Origin: Mycobacterium asiaticum DSM 44297
GTDB taxonomy: Bacteria; Actinomycetota; Actinomycetes; Mycobacteriales; Mycobacteriaceae
Length of the DNA stretch: 64,000 bases
Direction: 5' to 3'
NCBI RefSeq assembly: GCF_000613245.1
Contig: NZ_HG964938.1
Coordinates: 50,712-114,711 of the forward strand
Below are positions 44,215 through 51,468 of the stretch, one piece after another. How positions within the stretch are numbered: position 1 is the stretch's first letter; the number at the start of each line of letters is the position of its first letter. The position numbers and the translations under genes are program-made. The notes below the pieces were generated by a model, which saw only the letters and a list, made by a program, of their open reading frames with translations, was not told the origin of the DNA and did no database searches.

Positions 44215-44657
44215 AGCAGCGCGGGTCGACTTCTTTGACACAAGGTTCGTGGAGCACAACCCCCCCGACCCTTCACACTGCGGGTCGGCCGTAGGGCAGC
44301 ACAAGATGCAACCGTCACGTATGAAGCAGCGGCAGACCGGCACTTAGCTCGAATCGCGGAAGCGCCGCCGGGTGAGCACCCTCGACGTCACGCTTCCGCA
44401 TACATGGCGCGATTAGGCACCGGAAAACTCGGGCCTGCGCCCAGCACCGGGTTGGGATGACAGTCCCGCTGACCCGGCCGCCGGACAGGACACTGTCCGC
44501 CGGCTTTCCACTACCTGACACCAGCCGTCGGCAGATCCGATCGAGCTGGTTTATTCCGGGATTGGCCTGAGCCGGCTAGGCTTTCGGCTTTCGACTGATG
44601 GTCGATTCGAACCAGCCCAATCCCACTACTGGACTCACCAAGTAGCTGGGAGAAGAC
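44215..44657. other. Gap before the small membrane protein gene
   Basis: No well-supported gene is visible. The final 20 nt carry the GGGAGAAG ribosome-binding site of the following gene. Confidence 0.35.
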
Positions 44658-45071
44658 ATGCCAACGAAATTGATGCCGATCGCCGACGCGGCGGTCACAA
44701 ACGCGGTGTGCACCGCTCAGGGGGCCTTGGCCCAGACACCACCGGCCGAATCATCCTGGCCTCCTCTACTAACTGGGGTGCTGATCATCGCCCTAGCGAG
44801 CCTGGCGATCGTCAGCCTGATAACGATCGGGTGGCTCGTGGACCGAAGGATGGCGAACCGGATGGCCACCACGATGTACATGCACGGTGGGTCCAGCGCC
44901 GCCGTGTTCCTCGACGTATACGGCAAGCACAATCCTGGAACGCCGCTGTCGGCGGTCGGTGAGGTCTTAAAGGCAGTCGCCGACCTCGTCCGGGCAATGG
45001 GTGACTTGGTCGGCGCGATTTTCGGCAAAGCGAAGAGCTCGCCGCCGGACAATGCGCCGCCGACCGCCTAG
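44658..45071 (+). CDS. Small single-helix membrane protein
   Basis: 137 residues with one membrane helix (about 38-62, LTGVLIIALASLAIVSLITI) and a Met/Arg-rich juxtamembrane segment (DRRMANRMATTMYMHGG). The C-terminal half has a helical segment (AVGEVLKAVADLVRAMGDLV) that could insert in a membrane or self-associate. ATG 44658 has GGGAGAAG upstream. It follows the CHAT genes on the same strand, about 810 nt away. It could be an envelope effector of the cassette; this is inference only. Confidence 0.6.
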   Translation: MPTKLMPIADAAVTNAVCTAQGALAQTPPAESSWPPLLTGVLIIALASLAIVSLITIGWLVDRRMANRMATTMYMHGGSSAAVFLDVYGKHNPGTPLSAVGEVLKAVADLVRAMGDLVGAIFGKAKSSPPDNAPPTA

Positions 45072-45287
45072 CAGGTGTCGTGTCAAGACCATGATGTGCG
45101 GCGGTTTTGAACCCCGTTCCGGTCATCCGGTTTCGATGACCACGGTATGTTCCATACTCTACGGGGGTGTCCCCGGCTGTGGGCCGGGATCGTTGAATCG
45201 TCAAGTGGCGAACGCTGAAAGCGCGACGTCGTTGAGGCGGACTACGCCGCCCCGCGCGCCGAACTACCGATGTTTACGTAGTAATTG

Positions 45288-45725
45288 ATGAGCCGTGATC
45301 CACAACGTTTCGGACGCACGGTAGAGGACTGGGATGAACTGTTGGCCCAGGCAACCGACTTCCTCAAGGAGCAGGCGAAACGAGGCCGCCTCACCTCTTA
45401 TAGCGAGGTCAACTGGGCGATCGCGCGGCGCTCGGGCTTACCTGCTTTTGACTTCGAGCTAGATCGCGACCGCGATGCAATGGGCATCATTCTTGGCGAC
45501 ATCTCTCGGGAGAACTTGAGTGAGTGCGGAGCGATGCTGTCTGCGATTGTCGTCTACATTGACCGAAACGACGCCGGCGCTGGCTTTTACAAGCTGGCCC
45601 AATTGCTGAGGTTGCTACCCACGGACGCGACTACTGACCAGAAGTTAGCTTTCTGGGCCGGCCAGGTCAAAACGGTCCACGAGTACTACGGGCGGCCTCG
45701 GCGACGCCGCCGCCGAGAAGCGTAA
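45288..45725 (+). CDS. Hypothetical protein (145 aa)
   Basis: 145 residues from ATG 45288. The segment FELDRDRDAMGIILGDISRE and then GAMLSAIVVYIDRNDAGAGF resembles a widespread actinobacterial domain in which a short DNA-binding-like helix precedes LSALVV and PGxGF motifs, often next to restriction or defence genes. A basic tail (GRPRRRRRREA) ends it. Function unknown. Confidence 0.6.
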   Translation: MSRDPQRFGRTVEDWDELLAQATDFLKEQAKRGRLTSYSEVNWAIARRSGLPAFDFELDRDRDAMGIILGDISRENLSECGAMLSAIVVYIDRNDAGAGFYKLAQLLRLLPTDATTDQKLAFWAGQVKTVHEYYGRPRRRRRREA

Positions 45726-46364
45726 AAGAACTGCCGTGGATGTTGACCACGCTTGTCGCCGGGTATCCCGTGTTATCACGCGGCGACCGCGGGAAGTTGG
45801 TCTTCGATTGAAGGCATGACCTGCAGTCGACCCAGCAACTTGCAGACACGAGCGCACTACCAGCGGCAAGCGTGAATGGACTTTCCACTGAAAATAGGCG
45901 CCGGCCGGTTTCGTCGTTCGGCACGTGACTACGGGACGTGCGATCTTCACGTTGTCGGCGCGCAGGTGATGGAAGCATCCGGTTAGTGGACCGTACGGGC
46001 CTGAGATCGTGGTGACCCCATCAATGCGAGGCGCGACCACGAGTGCTGCGCGCGACCGTCGCCGGACATCGGTTTACCGGGCCGAGAGGTTACAGCATCG
46101 GCCGAAAGGCATGCGCCGTAGCCAGCACCCTCGGCGTCCGCACCCACGAGTCACTCCTACGACCGTCCCGCACTCGCTGCACTTGTCCCATTCGTCCAAA
46201 GTGCCGCCAGCCCAATAAGAATCGCAGCCGACATGGCGCCTCGCGTTGGCAACTTTTCCTGCAATCCCGCAAAGCAATCTTGGCAATCTTGGCGGCGGCG
46301 CCCCCGTCTCCGTCGTGTTTTCTGCGATCTCTGCCGCGTCACAGTATTGATTATGAGGCGCCGC
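45726..46364. other. Gap between the 145-aa gene and the methyltransferase
   Basis: A minus frame at 46074-46286 has an isolated CSECGTVVG-like Cys pair, but its beginning and end have no protein character and I do not call it. Nothing else is supported in these 640 nt. Confidence 0.4.
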
Positions 46365-48497
46365 TTACCGGTCTTCAGTCAGGTTGACTCCGAACCGAAT
46401 TGCGTCGAGTCGCGCTGCGGCCAGGTCATCCGCGGCGGTGGCCATGCGCCGGCCCGCGGCCGCGAGTCGGCGCGCGTGAGCCACCGCCGCGACGAGGCGT
46501 CCCTGCTCGTCGAGCGGAAGAAGCGGGATTTCCAGGTCTTGGATGCTCACGCCGTCAGCGGTGGTGTCGGCCCGCTGATTCCAGCTGCCTCCAAGGCATT
46601 CCGCGACATAGTGTGCGTTGAACTGGTGCTGGTCGACCCGCACCCGGCTCACCCCCGGCCCCGGCACGCGCCCGCCGGTCTCGTCGACGACCGCGGTGAC
46701 GCTGGGGCGCGTGGCCACCAGTATGTCGCCCGGGTGGGTGACCCCGTCATCGATCGCTGTACGGTCGTCGCCTCCGGCGCTGCCGACAGCAGATGTGTGC
46801 AGGTCGGAAAGTTCCGTCGGTTGCAGCAGTCCGTCGATGATCATCGCGGGCGTGACCAGCCGCGGGTCGTCGATGTCGTCGCCGGTGCCGGCGTCACGGC
46901 GGCGTGTCCTGCGGGTGCGCACGATGTTCAGCGCTCCTTGTCGTTCGAGCACACGCATGGTGACCGGACGCGCGGAGGCTGGGATCTGCGGGTAAGTCAG
47001 GCTTTTCGGATAGTGCAGGGTGGCGATTTCTTGGCTGAGCGTTGCTGCGGCGCGGTGATAACGCTCGGCGAGCGCCGCGGGGTCGACGGTCTGAGTCCAA
47101 TGCCGGGGGTCCAAGGTGACCCGGTCGTCGGACAGGATGTCCCCGATCGAGGTGTGACGGCGCCGCAGCTGGGGGTCGAGCCGGCTTTCCGGGCATCTGA
47201 GCCAGCAGAGCAGTTCGAAGTTTTCCTTGCGACGCGGGTTCAGTGCCGAGGCGTCAAGGAAGGTCACCGTGTCCGACGACGACGTTCGCTGCGGTGTGCG
47301 CAGCACCCACAGTGCCGTGGGTACCGCCGTTTGTGTGAGGAATCGGCGGGGAAGCGCCACCACGGCTTCCACGCAGCCCTGCTCGGCCAGTGCACGGCGG
47401 GTGTCGGCCGCACTCGTGGCGGCGGTGGTGGCGGCCGAAGTCAGGACATAACCACGGCCGTCGGGCTCCTTCAGGTGGGCGATCGCGTGCTGCAGCCATG
47501 CGGTCTCGGAGTTGTTCGGCGGCGGCGGTCCGGCCAGAGCCCAGCGTGGATCGGTGACGCTGAAGCCGCCTGGCATCTTGTCCCCGAACGGTGGTTCGGC
47601 GATGACGACGTCCGCGAGTAGCCCCGGGTGGGGATCGCGGTACAAGATGTCGGCCTCCGTGATCGTCGCCTTAGCGCCGTAAAGGAAGCAGCGCTGCCGG
47701 CAGATGCGTACGTACTCACTCTCGATGTCGGCACCTATTAGCTGCAGACCGGCGCGGTTGGGGTTCTGCTGCCACGACCTCACGAGGGCCTCGCCGATTC
47801 CGCAGGCCGGGTCATAGACGATTCCGGTGGCGGTGGCACCGGCTTGCGCGAGCAGTTGCGCCAGTCGTGTTCCCACCGCCCCGTGGACGGCGGCGAGTCG
47901 ACCCGCATTTCCCGCCGCGCGTTCCAGCACCAAGTCGCTGACGGCTGCGAGGTCTTTGACTGCGATGGGGATGATCACGTCAAACAGCGCTTCGGCAAGG
48001 CGCTCGGTAGCGCCGGTGTCCGTGCGCGGCGAAGCGCGGCGGGTGACATCGTGTAGCGCTGCACTGACCAGCTCCCGCCAGTCCTCATCGTGGCGCGCGG
48101 CGACGACGTCAAGCGCCGGCATGAGGCGCGCCTCTTCTGCCGCGTGGCGCAAGGTCTCCAGGTCCGGTGTTCGGTCGGCGAGCTTCCGGGCACACAACAA
48201 CGCCAGCGCCAGCGAGCGCGCCGCCGACGGGGAGACCTCGTCGCGGAAGCGATTCACCACAGCCCACACCTGCAGCCCACCGGCATCCCGGGGCTGGCGC
48301 GCAGGTCTGTGGGTTTGGAGCCAATCTTCGACCTCGGCGCGACTGAACAGGGGCTGAGCGACCGTCCCTCCGACCGGCTTCGGGAAGTCGGCGTGCCGTT
48401 TTCGCCAGTTACTCACCGCGGCGCGGGTGACTCCGGCGAGGTCGGCGATGTCACTCGGTGCGACCAGATCCCCCCCGTCGGGGGACTCCCAATTCAC
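46365..48497 (-). CDS. N-6 adenine DNA methyltransferase, HsdM/HsdS-like fusion
   Basis: 710 residues from GTG 48497 with a GGAGG ribosome-binding site; a longer in-frame start upstream is not supported. N-terminal HTH (DIADLAGVTRAAVSNWRKRH, about 17-36). SAM-binding motif I is YDPACGIGEAL (near 227), and the catalytic motif IV reads VIAEPPFGDKMPGG (near 300), a Glu where HsdM usually has Asn. The C-terminal about 200 residues (ILVATRPSVTAVVDETGGRV, IPLLPLDEQGRLVAAVAHAR) resemble an HsdS target-recognition half. No HsdR lies beside it. It is divergent from the regulator gene with shared operator-like repeats, so it is the modification arm of the island or an orphan. Confidence 0.8.
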   Translation of the reverse strand: MNWESPDGGDLVAPSDIADLAGVTRAAVSNWRKRHADFPKPVGGTVAQPLFSRAEVEDWLQTHRPARQPRDAGGLQVWAVVNRFRDEVSPSAARSLALALLCARKLADRTPDLETLRHAAEEARLMPALDVVAARHDEDWRELVSAALHDVTRRASPRTDTGATERLAEALFDVIIPIAVKDLAAVSDLVLERAAGNAGRLAAVHGAVGTRLAQLLAQAGATATGIVYDPACGIGEALVRSWQQNPNRAGLQLIGADIESEYVRICRQRCFLYGAKATITEADILYRDPHPGLLADVVIAEPPFGDKMPGGFSVTDPRWALAGPPPPNNSETAWLQHAIAHLKEPDGRGYVLTSAATTAATSAADTRRALAEQGCVEAVVALPRRFLTQTAVPTALWVLRTPQRTSSSDTVTFLDASALNPRRKENFELLCWLRCPESRLDPQLRRRHTSIGDILSDDRVTLDPRHWTQTVDPAALAERYHRAAATLSQEIATLHYPKSLTYPQIPASARPVTMRVLERQGALNIVRTRRTRRRDAGTGDDIDDPRLVTPAMIIDGLLQPTELSDLHTSAVGSAGGDDRTAIDDGVTHPGDILVATRPSVTAVVDETGGRVPGPGVSRVRVDQHQFNAHYVAECLGGSWNQRADTTADGVSIQDLEIPLLPLDEQGRLVAAVAHARRLAAAGRRMATAADDLAAARLDAIRFGVNLTEDR

Positions 48498-48528
48498 AGC
48501 CGGCCTCCTTCCTGGGATGAGTGTACCC

Positions 48529-48626
48529 GATTCACAGTTGACAGTCTGCATCAACGGGGAATAATCTGTCAATATCATCTGTTAATCAGATACACAGTAG
48601 TAACTTGTCAATATCCGATACACAGT
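48529..48626. promoter_or_regulatory. Repeated GATWCACAGT and TGTCAATATC boxes in the divergent promoter
   Basis: GATWCACAGT occurs three times (48529-48538, 48589-48598, 48617-48626), and TGTCAATATC twice (48567-48576, 48606-48615). The second and third boxes are arranged as TGTCAATATC...GATACACAGT pairs on a common strand. A related AATTCACAG lies at the methyltransferase start. This looks like a multi-site operator controlling both divergent genes, probably bound by the HTH protein at 48648. Confidence 0.65.
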
Positions 48627-48647
48627 ATCGAGAGGGAGGTCAGAACC

Positions 48648-49445
48648 ATGACACAATCCATCCACGCCAGCAAGGCCGTCATCGTCCTGGGGGATCGCGA
48701 CACCGCGAAGCGGGCGGAGACGCTGAGCGAGAAGGCGGCCGAACACGGAGCGGTGATCGCCGAGACGCATGCCTTCGACTTGGGCGAGGCGGCCTCGCGC
48801 GACGACCTGACCCAAGTTGAGGCGGTGGTCGGGGCACTGCGTAGCGCCATCAGCACCCGGACCGACATTTGGGTCCCGTTCCCGCTGCCGGATTTGGGCC
48901 GCGAGCAGCATCTTCGCCGGCTCAGCCTGGTTCTGCAGCGCCACGGAGTCGACCTGTTATTGGGCCGCGACCTTGCGCCGTGCCCGACGACCGGCGGGTA
49001 CAACGAGATCGACTACGCCCTGCGGTCCGAGGTCCGTGCGGTCGACTCCCTCGACCACGCGGCCCTGGCCAGCGCGGGCATGGTGACGCTGAGCGACGAG
49101 ATCGAGCTGGCACTGGCCGAACAGTCACCGGCATCGCCCGCCGGATCAAGCGGTGAGCCAGCCGATGAGGCCGGCGTCGAAGAGAAGTTTTTCAGCACCA
49201 GCGAGGTCGCGAAGCTTTTCGGCAAGTCGGTGCAGTGGGTCTATTGGGGATTGCGCGAGAAGGTCTTCACCCACGTGGACGGTTCACCCATCGAACCGAT
49301 CCGCATCGGCAAGGGCGGCGGTCGACGCCGGTTCAGCGTACCGGTCCTGCGCGAGATGGCCCGGTCGTGCTACCGGCGGGGCACCTTGAGCCAAGACCAG
49401 CTCAAGGCGGTACTGGCGAAGGTGTCCCGCGCTGAGCGCGGGTGA
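48648..49445 (+). CDS. Putative regulator with C-terminal HTH, first gene of the right-hand operon
   Basis: 265 residues from ATG 48648 with an AGAGGGAGGT ribosome-binding site; an in-frame extension upstream runs into the methyltransferase gene and is rejected. The N-terminal about 150 residues have a nucleotide-type strand-helix pattern (SKAVIVLGDRDTAKRAETLS; TDIWVPFPLPDLG). The C-terminal about 80 form a MerR-like winged HTH (FFSTSEVAKLFGKSVQWVYW; GGGRRRFSVPVLREMA). It probably binds the repeated boxes upstream. Confidence 0.6.
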   Translation: MTQSIHASKAVIVLGDRDTAKRAETLSEKAAEHGAVIAETHAFDLGEAASRDDLTQVEAVVGALRSAISTRTDIWVPFPLPDLGREQHLRRLSLVLQRHGVDLLLGRDLAPCPTTGGYNEIDYALRSEVRAVDSLDHAALASAGMVTLSDEIELALAEQSPASPAGSSGEPADEAGVEEKFFSTSEVAKLFGKSVQWVYWGLREKVFTHVDGSPIEPIRIGKGGGRRRFSVPVLREMARSCYRRGTLSQDQLKAVLAKVSRAERG

Positions 49446-49481
49446 GCCCGGCCTGATCACGCCGAGCACTCTGCTTCACCA

Positions 49482-49526
49482 GATGCCGTCTAGCGCGTGC
49501 GCAACGTGGACGCGGTAGACGGCATC
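49482..49526 (+). repeat. Inverted repeat between regulator and phosphatase genes
   Basis: GATGCCGTCTA (49482-49492) is perfectly inverted at 49516-49526 (TAGACGGCATC), with 23 nt between. It lies just after the regulator gene stop. It could act as an RNA hairpin, an attenuator or a protein site. Confidence 0.5.
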
Positions 49527-49605
49527 CCTGAAGCCCAGCTCGGGGGTGGTGTCACGACCGCATTCACAACCGCATACCCAACTCATTCAGCGAAAGGAAG
49601 CATCA

Positions 49606-50223
49606 ATGTCATTCGAACCCCGTCTCTCTGAAACCCCGACACTCAACGTCGCGCACCTTCAGACCCCGTCCTGGCCGCACGACCAGATCCTGCACGCCTG
49701 GTGGGTGCAGCCGGGACGCCTGCTGGCCGGCCAGTACCCCGGCGCGCTTGATCCGGTCCACAGCGCCCGCAAGCGGGAGGTTTTACTCGACGCCGGTGTG
49801 GACTCCATCGTGGACCTCACCGAACCTGGCGAAAGGGGCCGCGGCGGAAAGAGATTGATTCCCTACGAAGAGCTGCTGCGCGCGGACGCCGAATCCCGCG
49901 GCCTGACACTGCCCAGGCACAGCCGCCACCCCATTCCCGACACTAACGTCATCGAGGATGCGGGATACGACCGGATACTCGGGCACATCCGGGCCGAACT
50001 CGACGCCCGCCGAGTCGTTTACGTCCACTGCTGGGGCGGCAAGGGCCGCACCGGCACCGTGATCGGGGCCTGGCTCATCGGTACCGAAGGCCTGGACTAC
50101 GACTCCACCTTGCGGCGCCTGCAGGAACTGCGGCGAGGAACTTGCGAAGCCGACCACCAGGTTCCCGACGAGCCAGTGCAGCATGATGTTCTTCGGCGCC
50201 GGGCCGCACGAGGCAGGGCGTGA
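49606..50223 (+). CDS. Dual-specificity/tyrosine-type phosphatase
   Basis: 205 residues from ATG 49606 with GAAAGGAAG upstream. The P-loop VYVHCWGGKGRTGTVIG (near residue 138-154) holds the CX5R catalytic Cys and Arg. An Asp/His segment (HSRHPIPDTNVIEDAGYDRI) lies before it. It is a soluble Cys-dependent phosphatase; the target may be a nucleotide, phospho-RNA or protein. The stop overlaps the macrodomain-like gene start, so they are likely co-translated. Confidence 0.78.
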   Translation: MSFEPRLSETPTLNVAHLQTPSWPHDQILHAWWVQPGRLLAGQYPGALDPVHSARKREVLLDAGVDSIVDLTEPGERGRGGKRLIPYEELLRADAESRGLTLPRHSRHPIPDTNVIEDAGYDRILGHIRAELDARRVVYVHCWGGKGRTGTVIGAWLIGTEGLDYDSTLRRLQELRRGTCEADHQVPDEPVQHDVLRRRAARGRA

Positions 50224-51275
50224 TGATGCCGGGATACCGGGCAGCGTCACGTCCCTACGCCTCCGGCGACTGGTTCGAACGCCTAATGGGATTCCGCGAA
50301 GAGGCGGGATATGACGCCACCCAGGGTCGGCTGCTCGTGGAAGGCGACGAGTTGGTGTCCACGGTCAACGGACACCGTTACGGGATCGGGGAGCTGACGT
50401 TGCCGACGCTGGCGCAGCTTCGTGGCCGGGTGAATCCGACCGGACAGCAACGCAGTTCGGTGGGCATCGTGGTCGGAGACGTCCGTGCCCTGCATTGCGA
50501 TTCCGCATTGCAGGGCGCCCTGTTTCAGGTCGCCTCGCAGTTCAACCTCCTGGAGATGACCTCCCAAGACATCACTCCCGAGCAGGGGGTGTCGCGCTAC
50601 GCCTACGACCCCACCCAGGGGCCGGCATGCGCGATCGCGGCGGGCGCGGCGACGATCTACCGCAACTACCGCGTTCCGGTCGGCGAGGGGATCGGTCAAA
50701 CGCGCGAGCGTCAGGTCGACGCGCTGGCCGGGCTCGGCGCGGCGTTGTCGGACGCGGTGGGGATGCCGGTCAGCAGGCTATGGCGGATGCAAAACGGCTA
50801 CGCCCTGTGCAGTAGAGAGGGTCTCGCGGCGATCACCGAACTGCTGAGCACGGCCTCGGCAGACCTGCTCGATATGCTGCGCGGCCACTTAGCGATCGGA
50901 CTGCACCGCGACGTCGAGGTCACCGACGTGGCCGACGGGCCGCGCCGGCGTGTCTCGCAGGCCTTCTGCTCGGCACTTCCGATCGCCTATTCGCAGCTGC
51001 CGCGGGCCAACTGGGAGTTGTTCGCGCGCTTGGTCTTAGAGGCCGCCTATGAAGCGACGCTACTGGCCGCGGCCGACCAGGCCAGCAAAGGCGGCTCCAA
51101 CACCGTTCTGTTGACCCGCTTGGGAGGTGGCGCCTTCGGCAACGAAGACAACTGGATCGACACCGCCATCGAACGCGCCTTGGCCGTCGTCGAATGCAGG
51201 GGCCTAGATATTCGCATCGTCAGCCGAGGGCACGTCACCTCTGCAGTCCGCGCAATCGTCGACCGGTGGGGTTGA
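50223..51275 (+). CDS. Macrodomain-like protein
   Basis: 350 residues from ATG 50223, which overlaps the phosphatase stop (TGATG). The first half has VGIVVGDVRALHCDSALQGA, then FQVASQFNLLEMTSQDITPE and QGPACAIAAGAATIYRNYRV; the end has SNTVLLTRLGGGAFGNEDNW, which fits a macrodomain-type ADP-ribose-binding loop and strand. Macrodomains bind or hydrolyse ADP-ribose and its 1''-phosphate. With a phosphatase next to it, processing of an ADP-ribose or cyclic-phosphate product is plausible; the family assignment is moderate. Confidence 0.55.
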   Translation: MMPGYRAASRPYASGDWFERLMGFREEAGYDATQGRLLVEGDELVSTVNGHRYGIGELTLPTLAQLRGRVNPTGQQRSSVGIVVGDVRALHCDSALQGALFQVASQFNLLEMTSQDITPEQGVSRYAYDPTQGPACAIAAGAATIYRNYRVPVGEGIGQTRERQVDALAGLGAALSDAVGMPVSRLWRMQNGYALCSREGLAAITELLSTASADLLDMLRGHLAIGLHRDVEVTDVADGPRRRVSQAFCSALPIAYSQLPRANWELFARLVLEAAYEATLLAAADQASKGGSNTVLLTRLGGGAFGNEDNWIDTAIERALAVVECRGLDIRIVSRGHVTSAVRAIVDRWG

Positions 51276-51416
51276 CGGTTGCACCGAGGGCCAGCACCAC
51301 CGCTCGCTGTGGCTGAAAGGATCGCGATCCCACCTTCACCGTAAGGACGCGAGTGCTCTCGATCGGGCAAGCGGCGAAGTGGTCCACACGGCCAGGTCGC
51401 CGCGTGCGAATTCCAA

Positions 51417-51460
51417 AATAGTGGATCAGTCTGCTACTATGGCCGTAATATTGGATCAGT
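51417..51460 (+). promoter_or_regulatory. 30-bp-spaced GGATCAGT direct repeat before the helicase gene
   Basis: AATAGTGGATCAGT at 51417-51430 and AATATTGGATCAGT at 51447-51460 are exactly 30 bp apart, about three helical turns. The second repeat ends immediately before the GAGG ribosome-binding site of the helicase gene at 51469, so a protein bound there would block transcription or translation. Confidence 0.55.
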
Positions 51461-51468
51461 GAGGTGAA

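Noticed and set aside
44560..44640. Possible tRNA-like TTCGAA loop near the membrane-protein gene
   Set aside because: Acceptor, D and anticodon stems cannot be formed around it. No other convincing tRNA or rRNA was seen in the window.
46074..46286. Minus frame with CSECG-like Cys pair
   Set aside because: Only the central 25 residues look protein-like; the ends do not, and no start signal is seen.
46233..47621. Long + strand frame over the methyltransferase gene
   Set aside because: It is antisense to a clear DNA methyltransferase with motif I and an RBS-supported start; composition is Arg/Gly/Val-rich, as in shadow frames.
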